Source: Leptofilum sp050292445
GTDB lineage: Bacteria; Chloroflexota; Anaerolineae; Promineifilales; Promineifilaceae
Length of the DNA: 16,314 nucleotides
NCBI GenBank assembly: GCA_050292445.1
Contig: JBNKLQ010000129.1
Coordinates: 1-16,314, forward strand
Direction: 5' to 3'
Below are positions 7,488 through 13,942 of this stretch, one piece after another. The notes under the pieces are model-generated. The model had not been told where the DNA came from and made no database searches. It worked only from the letters and a program-made list of their open reading frames with translations. The translations under genes were made by a program, and so were the position numbers. Positions within the stretch are counted from its first letter, which is position 1. Every line of letters starts with the position of its first letter.

Positions 7488-10238
7488 TTAAGGCAATATC
7501 TGTAGTTCGCGGGCGCGGGCAACGGCCGTTGTCCGGTTACCCACCCCCAATTTGCCGTAAATATTACTGGTATGCCACTTGATGGTAGGCAAGGAGAGCA
7601 CCAATTCCTGGGCAATCTCACGGTTAGACAGCCCGTTGGCAATCAGCGTCAATACCTCTAGTTCTCGTTCGCTCAAAGGCTCGATGAGCTGCGATCGGGT
7701 TGAAATCTCAAGCGGTGCGCGTGGCGATTGGCCCACAGGCTGGCCAAAGGCGGCCAAAAGCGTTTGCCGATACCTTTCTTGTTCGCTGGATTCAAGCTGT
7801 TGTCTTTGCAAGATCGCCGCCACGTCTGGCCCGGCTTCCACAAACAGGCGAACAAAACCGCCCGGCTCTCCTAATTTTAGGGCGGCCTGCATCTGCTGAT
7901 TCGCCTCGGATAACTCCCCTTTTTGCTGGTGAGCCAGGGACATGAGCAAAAGTATTTCCAGCTCTAAATCGCAGCGCTGCAAACGGCGGGCATTGGCCAA
8001 CAAGGGAGGCAGCAACGCGAGGGCATCATCTGGCTGCCGCTGCGCCAACCGCAGCCGGGCCAACACGACAAATTCATATTTGCGCATGTGGCCTTCAATG
8101 AGGTCATCCTGTTTTTGTAAAGCCACTGGGTCCACAGTCGGCGGAATGTGCCGCTCGGCACACCAGGCGCTGACCGCTTGAAGATCACCTTGCAGCAGGC
8201 GCAAAGTTGCGTCTGACATAGCCACGGCAATATCGTCAAATTGGGTGCCTTTGGTTTGGTAAGCAATCTGCCGGGCCTTTTCCAGAGCATTGTTGGCAGC
8301 TTCGGCATCGCCCTGGGCCTGTTTGACACGTGCCAGCCAGATGTGTCCGGTTAAGGCAGACAATTCCCGCCAACGTTCGGTTAAAGTCAGGCCAGTTTGG
8401 GCATGCTGCAAGGCCAGTTCCAGCTCATTCCACTCGAAATAAAGCCGGGCCAGGCCGATGTGTGATTCACCGGCAATAGGCAACGGCCGTTCCGCGTCAT
8501 CGGTGGCTAAAACCAAAATTTGCTCATAAATGCGCTTCGCCCGGTACAGGTCACCATCGCGCCATGCCTGGCTGGCCAACCGCCCCAGCGAAGCAGCAGC
8601 AATGGTCATATTCCCCACCTGCTGGCCGAGCCGGGCGGATTCTTCCAGAGTTTGCACCCCTTTCTCCAAATCGCCGCTAAACAGGAGAGATAAGCCCAAT
8701 ACCCAAGTTGCCACGCCGCGTAAAAAGGTACGGTCGGGGGCCAGCTGCGCCAGGCTTTGCTGCACCAACTGGACAGCAGCGGTGCCATCGCCGCGCAAAA
8801 TCGCCAGCAAGCTGCGCACCAGCGCCATTTCGCCAGGGGCACCCTCCGCCGAAACATGCCGTAAAGCAACCTCTACCTCAATCTGGGAGCGCCCTTCCAT
8901 GATTAAAATCCAGGCGGCGTATAAACTGAGAGACGGACGTTTGGCCAGTTCCGTTTCTGGCAAAACGGTCAACCACCCCTTCACCGTCACCAACTCACTG
9001 CGCATGAGCATTGTTTCAGCATGTTGCTCGATGAGATCGGCAGCCTTGTTGTCTGCATCGGCGCGCAGCGCATGGCCAATGGCCTCCTCCACAAAGCCAT
9101 TGGCCTCAAACCAGGCAGCCGCTCGCTGGTGCAGGGCGGGAATTTGTGCCGGGGCCGTTTGGTGCAAGCGTTGGCGCAACAAATCGGCGAACAGCCGGTG
9201 ATAGCGGTACCAGCGACGCTCATCGTCCAACGGGATGAGGAATAGATTGGCGGCTTCGAGCTGTTCGAGAATCTGCTGGGCAGAGGCAGGGGGGCGGAGG
9301 GGCAGGGGAGCAGAGGGGAATTTCTCTCCCCAGCCCCCCTGCTCCCCAGCTCCCCAGCTCAAAATAGCATCACACAAGGGGGCACAAAAACGGTCAAGAA
9401 CGGCCGTATACAGCAAAAAGTGGCTCACTTCCTCTGGCTGGCGGGACAGCACCTCTTCCATCAGATAATCCAAAATGTAGCGATGGCTGCCGCCAAAACT
9501 TTGCACAAAATCGGCCGTGTCTGGCCGACCTTGCAGGGAAACGCCCGCCATTTGCAGTCCGGCAATCCAGCCTTCGGTGCGGCGGTTAAGCGTTTGCACA
9601 TCTTGCGCCGTGAGCGAGAGGGCCATCACCCGGCTGAGAAAATCGGCCGCTTCTTCTGGGGTAAAGCGCAAATCTTGCTGACGCAGTTCCACCAGCTGGT
9701 TTTGGGCGCGCCAGCGGGCCAGCGGCAGCGGCGGATCGGCGCGAGTGGCCAGCAGCAGGTGCATTTGTGATGGCATATGCTCCAGCAAAAAAGCAACCGC
9801 CTCATGAATCACGCGATTGTGGATCAGGTGATAATCATCCAAAACAGTAACGAGGTGGGTTTCTGGTTGCAAGGCGAGAACGGCCGTAAGCTCATTCACC
9901 AGATCGGTCATGATGAGGTCAGGCGTGGTGGTGGAAACGGCCGTTTCCGGCAAAGAGATGGAGAGGTCCGCAGCGGCCAATGCTGCCAAAAAGTAGGCCA
10001 AAAAGCGGGTAGGATCATTATCCTCTTCGCCTAAGGAGAGCCAGGCAACAAGCGTATCATTTTCAGCAGCGCGGGCCATGAAGGCCGCCACCAACGTCGT
10101 TTTGCCAAAGCCAGCCGGAGCCGAAACCAGGCCCAACTTACGCTGGCGCACGGCATCCAGCCGCTGCAAAAGACGGCGGCGCACCACCAAAGATTGTCGC
10201 GTTGTAGGAATGGTGATTTTTGTCTGTAACAAGGCCAT
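7488..10238 (-). CDS. LuxR-family ATP-binding regulator, LAL/MalT type
   Basis: A 916-residue STAND-type transcription activator, close to MalT in length. Walker A is SAPAGFGKTT (39-48) and Walker B is LVTVLDDYHLI (129-139). A winged-helix/NB-ARC-like part reaches about residue 350, followed by TPR-like helical repeats (about 370-830) that normally sense an inducer or partner. The C-terminal GerE helix-turn-helix (854-912) begins PLSERELEVL and contains SNREIAQEL and IKWHTSNIYGKLGV. Such proteins multimerise with ATP and inducer and activate nearby operons. The co-oriented downstream small-protein/dikinase/MFS genes are natural candidates. Residues about 293-318 are Gly/Pro-rich, encoded by a G/C-rich low-complexity stretch that looks inserted. 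ATG 10238 was chosen because the family's TKITIPTTR start follows directly. Confidence 0.92.
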   Translation of the reverse strand: MALLQTKITIPTTRQSLVVRRRLLQRLDAVRQRKLGLVSAPAGFGKTTLVAAFMARAAENDTLVAWLSLGEEDNDPTRFLAYFLAALAAADLSISLPETAVSTTTPDLIMTDLVNELTAVLALQPETHLVTVLDDYHLIHNRVIHEAVAFLLEHMPSQMHLLLATRADPPLPLARWRAQNQLVELRQQDLRFTPEEAADFLSRVMALSLTAQDVQTLNRRTEGWIAGLQMAGVSLQGRPDTADFVQSFGGSHRYILDYLMEEVLSRQPEEVSHFLLYTAVLDRFCAPLCDAILSWGAGEQGGWGEKFPSAPLPLRPPASAQQILEQLEAANLFLIPLDDERRWYRYHRLFADLLRQRLHQTAPAQIPALHQRAAAWFEANGFVEEAIGHALRADADNKAADLIEQHAETMLMRSELVTVKGWLTVLPETELAKRPSLSLYAAWILIMEGRSQIEVEVALRHVSAEGAPGEMALVRSLLAILRGDGTAAVQLVQQSLAQLAPDRTFLRGVATWVLGLSLLFSGDLEKGVQTLEESARLGQQVGNMTIAAASLGRLASQAWRDGDLYRAKRIYEQILVLATDDAERPLPIAGESHIGLARLYFEWNELELALQHAQTGLTLTERWRELSALTGHIWLARVKQAQGDAEAANNALEKARQIAYQTKGTQFDDIAVAMSDATLRLLQGDLQAVSAWCAERHIPPTVDPVALQKQDDLIEGHMRKYEFVVLARLRLAQRQPDDALALLPPLLANARRLQRCDLELEILLLMSLAHQQKGELSEANQQMQAALKLGEPGGFVRLFVEAGPDVAAILQRQQLESSEQERYRQTLLAAFGQPVGQSPRAPLEISTRSQLIEPLSERELEVLTLIANGLSNREIAQELVLSLPTIKWHTSNIYGKLGVGNRTTAVARARELQILP
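9288..9360. repeat. G-rich low-complexity segment inserted inside the LAL gene
   Basis: The plus strand is GGGG/GCAGGGG-rich to 9318 and then CCCC-rich, with CTCCCCAG repeated in tandem at 9342-9349 and 9350-9357. GGGGAGCAG at 9305-9313 pairs with CTGCTCCCC at 9339-9347. It keeps the reading frame and encodes the Gly-Trp-Pro-rich residues near 293-318, between CAPLCDAIL and QQILEQLEAANLFL, which are nearly adjacent in relatives as I recall them. Confidence 0.7.
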
Positions 10239-10290
10239 GATTCATGCCATCCGGATCTAAACTGTTTCCGGTTAACAAATGATTTGAGCC

Positions 10291-10296
10291 ATTATA
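10291..10296 (-). promoter_or_regulatory. Candidate -10 box for the LAL regulator
   Basis: The minus strand has a perfect TATAAT 52 bases upstream of ATG 10238, in the 101-base gap after the amine-oxidase-like gene. No good -35 hexamer is visible at 16-18 bases; TTGAAA is present but about 22 bases away. The -35 may be weak or activator-dependent. Confidence 0.4.
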
Positions 10297-10339
10297 CAGT
10301 TTTTGCGGCAAGAGAGGATTTCAACTGAGAAATGGATTG

Positions 10340-12352
10340 TTACGGCCGTTCCACCAGCGGCAAGAATTGATTTTCGACATTGACTGTGATAGGGGGACCT
10401 ACTGCCAGGTCTTGGCCCCACACAAACGCATCTGCCGTTAAGGTAGGCGTAAACACACCATTCGTAAAATAGCTCACGTCAAAATTGGGGCTGCTGGTAA
10501 CGGCCGTTTGCCCATCACCAAAATCCCAACTGTAGTTTACCGGGATGCTGCCTGTGACAGTGGTTGTGTTGCTGAAAACGGCCGTTCCCGGAAAATCCAC
10601 CACGGTTGGGGTCACGTCAAAATTGGCATCCACACCGCCGCTGTCAAAACCAAATGGGGTAAACATCGGCCCGGCAAAGCAGGGGTACGTTTCTGGCGTG
10701 GGTTCCCCATTGACCGTCCAGCAATAACGGCCGTCGCCATCCTCTACTTCAGGAATGCGATCCGTGGTCGATTGCGGCACATACCATAGCACCAGATTAG
10801 CGCTGCTGATCGGCTCGTTGTTGACATAAATGTCCGGCCCTTGCAGATGATCATCATTGCAGCAGTAGCTTGGCCCCGGCGGACTAAAAATGGGCAGGTC
10901 GGTGTCACCTTCCTCTGGCTTATGAAGCGTTATGTAAATAAAAGGATCGTCGCCCGTGCCGCCGTCATTGAATTGGCCCAGCCCTGGCTCGATGTAAAAG
11001 CCAGCCCCGGCGGCGTCCATCACCCACCAGCCCACATTGGCGGCATTAAGCTGATGTGGTCCAAAACCTTCAGCTTCGTATGGCGTGCGGTACGTCTCGT
11101 TGGCTGGCACCACCCATTGCTGACCATCCCAAAAGGCAAAGCTGTCGTTGGCGTCGCCATCCACAGCGATGTCTATGCGCACCACAGGGCGGTAGACAGG
11201 CTGCTGTAACGCCGGATCATCCCCGCAGCCCCGGCCAAAGGCACCCACCACGACCCGGAAACGGCCGTCCACAAAAAACTGGTAATGCTGCCCATAGCGA
11301 TAATTACAGGCTTGCCCCCAGGCCGCCATGCGAAAATCCTGTACAATCTCAAAACCAATCACCGAGCTGCCATCCAGCAAATCGCGCACCTCAGTTTCGC
11401 CAAACGGCGGGATGGAGAAGCCCCCGCCGCTGCCGCCGCAGCCCGTCACGTCAAAAAAGCCAGGGTAAAAGTATTCGCCATTGTAATCGACATGCCATTC
11501 GGGCAGGGACGCGCTGGTGAGGACAGCGCGCCCCTGGTAGGTCACATTGTAGACGCGTAGGCCATCGGTGCCGGTTGTTTCATAGCTCAACATCCAGCCA
11601 TCTCGGTTAGTGCTGCCGGGTGCGGGGCAAAAACCACCCTCTGGTTTGTAGGGTATGGACTGACCATCATCGGAAACAGAGGTCCAGCGCAGCCCGGCTA
11701 CTGTTTCTGTGGTGAGATCAACAATCGCCCACAAAATGCGGTTGCCCACACGAAAAGTTGGCCCGGCGCACAAATGCCCCTGGTCGCAAGCCGAACCGCG
11801 CAGTCCGGCAGCCACAGGAGCCATATCGGCCTGGGTTGGCCGAAAGCCCAGCGCGTCAATGACGCCGGGATCGTTCATAGCCAGCTGTAGGGCACGGTTG
11901 GCTAGCCGCTGGTTGATGCCCGGCTGCATGTTGGGCTGGTGCAGCACATCAAGCACCACCCCCGCATCGGTATCCACAACGGCCGTTACCGTGCCATTTT
12001 CATCAAAACTGTAAATTTCTACCTGGTAGCAAACGGCCGTGGCGCAAGCGGCGCTGGCCTGGGTAAACTGCTGCCTCATCTGGCGCACGCCAAACACCTC
12101 GCTGCGCTGCCCGTTGGTTAGCTGCTGTACACGGGCATCGGCCAGAGCCAATGCCTGGGCCGTTTGCTGCTCGGTGGTGATGGCTGTTTCTAAGGGCAAT
12201 GGCGCGCTTTTGCCCCGGACGGAAACGGCCGTTTGCCCCAACTCCCACAACAACAGCAGCAGCGTCACCCCAAAGATGATCCACAACCCCACCAACCCCC
12301 TCTCCAACCTCTTTTTCCTCTGTGCCCTCTGTGGCTCAAGCGGTTTATCCAA
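10340..12352 (-). CDS. Membrane-anchored copper-amine-oxidase-like protein lacking copper ligands, with PKD domain
   Basis: 670 residues from TTG 12352. One N-terminal membrane segment (about 19-38) places the rest outside. Residues about 210-540 follow the amine oxidase catalytic fold: DGLRVYNVTYQGRAV (263-277), SLPEWHVDYNG (282-292), FFD (299-301, Asp301 at the catalytic base), CNYRYGQHYQFFVDGRF (349-365, Tyr351 at the topaquinone precursor), VVRIDIAVDG (390-399) and LVLWY...PEVED (520-538). The copper HxH is Pro385-x-Tyr387 here, and the third His is replaced near Asp531/Arg532, so ordinary TPQ formation and amine oxidation are unlikely. A PKD domain follows (about 577-655, WDFGDG 609-614), then terminal FLPLVERP. 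AAGGTG precedes TTG 12352, which overlaps the Rieske stop by 8 bases. Residues 2-18 may come from a CACAGAGG-type repeat, and starts at 12295 or 12292 are alternatives. Confidence 0.82.
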   Translation of the reverse strand: MDKPLEPQRAQRKKRLERGLVGLWIIFGVTLLLLLWELGQTAVSVRGKSAPLPLETAITTEQQTAQALALADARVQQLTNGQRSEVFGVRQMRQQFTQASAACATAVCYQVEIYSFDENGTVTAVVDTDAGVVLDVLHQPNMQPGINQRLANRALQLAMNDPGVIDALGFRPTQADMAPVAAGLRGSACDQGHLCAGPTFRVGNRILWAIVDLTTETVAGLRWTSVSDDGQSIPYKPEGGFCPAPGSTNRDGWMLSYETTGTDGLRVYNVTYQGRAVLTSASLPEWHVDYNGEYFYPGFFDVTGCGGSGGGFSIPPFGETEVRDLLDGSSVIGFEIVQDFRMAAWGQACNYRYGQHYQFFVDGRFRVVVGAFGRGCGDDPALQQPVYRPVVRIDIAVDGDANDSFAFWDGQQWVVPANETYRTPYEAEGFGPHQLNAANVGWWVMDAAGAGFYIEPGLGQFNDGGTGDDPFIYITLHKPEEGDTDLPIFSPPGPSYCCNDDHLQGPDIYVNNEPISSANLVLWYVPQSTTDRIPEVEDGDGRYCWTVNGEPTPETYPCFAGPMFTPFGFDSGGVDANFDVTPTVVDFPGTAVFSNTTTVTGSIPVNYSWDFGDGQTAVTSSPNFDVSYFTNGVFTPTLTADAFVWGQDLAVGPPITVNVENQFLPLVERP
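12317..12334. repeat. Tandem CCTCTGTG(C/G) repeat at the start of the amine-oxidase-like gene
   Basis: Two 9-base units differ only at the last base; the minus strand reads CACAGAGG twice. I recall CACAGAGG-type spacer repeats between genes in many environmental genomes, often mistranslated as PQR-rich N-termini. Here it encodes the EPQRAQRKK stretch, which makes the upstream TTG start doubtful. Confidence 0.55.
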
Positions 12353-12692
12353 GCTTCACCTTCACAATGCCCGCTTCAACTTTGATGGGGTATTTTTTGA
12401 GGCGATAATTTTCATCTTCAGGCCAGAGGATACGGCCGTTGCGAATGTCCCAGCAATATTCATGGTCGGGGCAGGTCACTTTGTAGCGGCTCAGCCAGCC
12501 TTTGGCAAAATCGGAGGAGGCATGAGGGCATTCTGCGGAAAAGGCGTAAAGTTTACCGTCCCAGCTAGTAAGAATGATTTTGTGACCGTTGATGGTAACG
12601 GCCGTCATCTGGTCTGCTTGCACAGCCTCGGCGGAGACCGTGGTGAAGTAGCCCTCGGCATCCGGCGTAGCTTTAGAGCGAAATAAATTCAT
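12345..12692 (-). CDS. Rieske [2Fe-2S] ferredoxin-like protein
   Basis: A 115-residue soluble Rieske domain of the ferredoxin/NirD type. Ligands are Cys55 and His57 in ECPHASSDF and Cys74 and His77 in TCPDHEYCWD, giving C-x-H-x16-C-x2-H as expected for a low- or medium-potential cluster. It has no signal peptide, Tat motif or membrane segment, so it should act in the cytoplasm as an electron carrier or oxygenase component; no oxygenase subunit is visible nearby. The frame runs up to 12776, but that extension translates the palindrome at 12702-12730. ATG 12692 gives the normal family length, with only a weak GAG upstream. It overlaps the amine-oxidase-like gene by 8 bases, suggesting coupled translation, and is separated from the TlpA-like gene by a terminator. 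Confidence 0.9.
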   Translation of the reverse strand: MNLFRSKATPDAEGYFTTVSAEAVQADQMTAVTINGHKIILTSWDGKLYAFSAECPHASSDFAKGWLSRYKVTCPDHEYCWDIRNGRILWPEDENYRLKKYPIKVEAGIVKVKLG

Positions 12693-12701
12693 AAATTCTC
12701 G

Positions 12702-12730
12702 GTAGGGGCGACCCGGCGGGTCGCCCGTAC
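12702..12730. repeat. 29-bp palindromic element, relative of 1387-1416
   Basis: Two 14-base arms around a central G pair with one mismatch. The outer GTAGGGGCG and CGCCC-TAC match the element at 1387-1416, while the cores differ (ACCCGGCGGGT here, GTTCGCGAAC there). It lies 9 bases upstream of the Rieske ATG, between the terminator and the gene, where a 5' hairpin could affect translation. Confidence 0.75.
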
Positions 12731-12744
12731 AACGGATAATCAAT

Positions 12745-12772
12745 AAAAAGGGCGCAGCATTTGGCTGCGCCC
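12745..12772 (-). terminator. Intrinsic terminator after the TlpA-like gene
   Basis: On the minus strand, a 9-bp GC-rich stem (12764-12772 with 12750-12758) with a 5-base loop is followed by five U (12745-12749), then A-U-U-G. It lies 56 bases after the stop at 12829. The plus strand has no T-run after the stem, so it works in one direction. It separates the TlpA-like unit from the Rieske/amine-oxidase-like unit. Confidence 0.85.
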
Positions 12773-12828
12773 TCAAAAGTAGCGAATTTATAACCGTTTG
12801 GCAAGCAACCGCCTGCCCCGTTCACCAA

Positions 12829-13461
12829 CTATTCAACCGGATCGGGTTCAGCCATAAGCGCCTCAATGGCGGCCACGGCTTCCAAATCGGAGCCACGGCT
12901 GAATTCGCCGATGTGTTGGTAACGGATACGGCCGTTCTTGTCAATGAGATACGTCGTTGGCCAGTACCGCTGGTTGTAAGCGCGCCAGGTTTGCCGGTCA
13001 TTGTCGATGGCTACCGGATAGGTAATTTCGAATCGCGCCAGCGCATCCCGCACGTTGTCTACTTCACGCTCGTAGGCAAATTCTGGGTAATGAATACTGA
13101 TAACCGTAAAGTCGTCCCCCTCGTACTGTGCTTGCCATTCCTTAACCCAAGGAATCGTCCGTTGACAATTAATGCAGCCAAAGGTCCAAAACTCCAACAG
13201 CACCACCTTGCCCCGCTGGGCGGCCAGCGTTACCGGACCATCGCTGTTGAGCCAAACGTCGTTTAAAAATTCGGGCGCTTCGCCCATGTCGGGTAAGTCC
13301 ACCACTATGTCACCTCGTGTGGGCGGCATCACTGTGCCGCTGGCAATCACTTCAACTTCCCCACGGCTCACTTCTTCCCCAGCAGGTGAGGTACAGGCCA
13401 CCACAGCCAAAAGAAGCATGAAGGAAACGGCCGTTCCCCATAATATCTGTTTTTGTCCCAT
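12829..13461 (-). CDS. TlpA/DipZ-like thioredoxin-fold lipoprotein
   Basis: A 210-residue exported lipoprotein with a thioredoxin fold. After a short charged start and a hydrophobic run, the lipobox VVAC puts the lipidated Cys at 23. A flexible linker to about residue 55 is followed by the redoxin domain (about 60-205). The redox motif is FWTFGCINCQRTIP with Cys96 and Cys99, and WPTTYLID holds the cis-proline Pro168. The TxxCINC form is typical of the DipZ C-terminal/TlpA-like group, which usually reduces disulfides or supports cytochrome maturation outside the membrane; the partner is unknown. GGAGGT at 13468-13473, 6 bases from ATG 13461, is the strongest ribosome-binding site here and rules out the upstream in-frame ATG at 13506. 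A terminator follows at 12745-12772. Confidence 0.9.
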   Translation of the reverse strand: MGQKQILWGTAVSFMLLLAVVACTSPAGEEVSRGEVEVIASGTVMPPTRGDIVVDLPDMGEAPEFLNDVWLNSDGPVTLAAQRGKVVLLEFWTFGCINCQRTIPWVKEWQAQYEGDDFTVISIHYPEFAYEREVDNVRDALARFEITYPVAIDNDRQTWRAYNQRYWPTTYLIDKNGRIRYQHIGEFSRGSDLEAVAAIEALMAEPDPVE

Positions 13462-13513
13462 CTGTTTACCTCCAAGGCAGTTTTCAGCAACCCGTATCTT
13501 GTCCACTTTTCAC

Positions 13514-13543
13514 CGTTTACTACCTGTTTACTGATTACTGATA
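13514..13543. repeat. Spacer repeat of GTTTACT/TTACTGA units
   Basis: GTTTACTACC, TGTTTACTGA and TTACTGATAA follow each other. This is the same kind of short degenerate spacer sequence as the TAATCGGT stretch at 7036-7066. It lies upstream of the TlpA-like gene; no function is evident. Confidence 0.45.
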
Positions 13544-13674
13544 AAGTCTACGCTACATAGCTTAAAAGAGGCTTACAGAATGCTTACCATATCCACCTTC
13601 ACTGATCATTTACGAAAAATTTGCGGCCCGCCTACACAATAAGAAAAGATAGTCAGCTAGATTGTAATAAAAGC

Positions 13675-13683
13675 TGTTATACT
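13675..13683 (+). promoter_or_regulatory. Candidate extended -10 promoter for the cyclase
   Basis: TG-T-TATACT fits the extended -10 form (TGnTATAAT with one mismatch), which can work without a good -35; none is seen at the right distance. It would give a leader of roughly 250 bases before TTG 13943. Confidence 0.35.
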
Positions 13684-13721
13684 GTTTAATAAGATTTAAA
13701 CACCACATGTCCTTGCAGTTT

Positions 13722-13814
13722 ACGCAAAGGGTGCGTTTAGCAACAACGTTTCATCAAGAAACGCATCCGTGAAGCTTGATCGTCTACCAAAATCAAAGTT
13801 ATAAACGGTCAAGC
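13722..13814 (+). other. Potentially structured leader with mutually exclusive hairpins
   Basis: TGCGT at 13732-13736 can pair with ACGCA at 13722-13726 (5 bp, 5-base loop). As TGCGTTT (13732-13738) it can instead pair with AAACGCA at 13759-13765, and these two folds exclude each other. A third stem pairs GCTTGATCGT (13774-13783) with ACGGTCAAGC (13805-13814), 10 bp with one G-U. No known riboswitch consensus was recognised. Confidence 0.3.
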
Positions 13815-13930
13815 CCAAAGGGGTTGCAGTTTGTCATAGCCTCCAGTTGTTTTGTAGTAAATATACGTTAACCGCGAATTTCCATAAGGTTTTCCAAAAG
13901 CATTTTGCGGTTTACGTCAATGACCAGCCA

Positions 13931-13935
13931 GAGGA
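13931..13935 (+). promoter_or_regulatory. Ribosome-binding site deciding the TTG start at 13943
   Basis: GAGGA lies 7 bases before TTG 13943. The frame is open from a TTG at 13847, but there is no ATG, GTG or ribosome-binding site between them, and the extra residues look unlike any domain. Confidence 0.6.
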
Positions 13936-13942
13936 TGCAGCG

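Larger units (their letters stand above)
13462..13942. other. 481-base divergent intergenic region
   Basis: It separates the divergently transcribed TlpA-like and cyclase genes and is visibly more AT-rich than the genes around it. From left to right: the TlpA ribosome-binding site (13468-13473), a TTTACTGATTACTG-type spacer repeat (13514-13543), a candidate plus-strand extended -10 (13675-13683), a set of possible leader hairpins (13722-13814), and a 9-base direct repeat TTGCAGTTT (13713-13721, 13824-13832). An open frame from TTG 13847 leads into the cyclase but lacks a ribosome-binding site and family similarity before 13943. No other gene or RNA was recognised. Confidence 0.6.

Noticed and set aside
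10340..12352. Functional copper amine oxidase (tynA-like)
   Set aside because: All three copper-ligand positions appear substituted, so the enzyme name and symbol were withheld.
12693..12776. Longer Rieske protein starting at 12776
   Set aside because: The extra residues translate the palindrome at 12702-12730 and reach into the terminator stem; ATG 12692 gives the normal Rieske length.
13711..13840. Cyclic-di-GMP (GEMM) riboswitch, because ACGCAAAGG-like sequence appears
   Set aside because: The rest of the GEMM consensus and its two-helix layout are not present.
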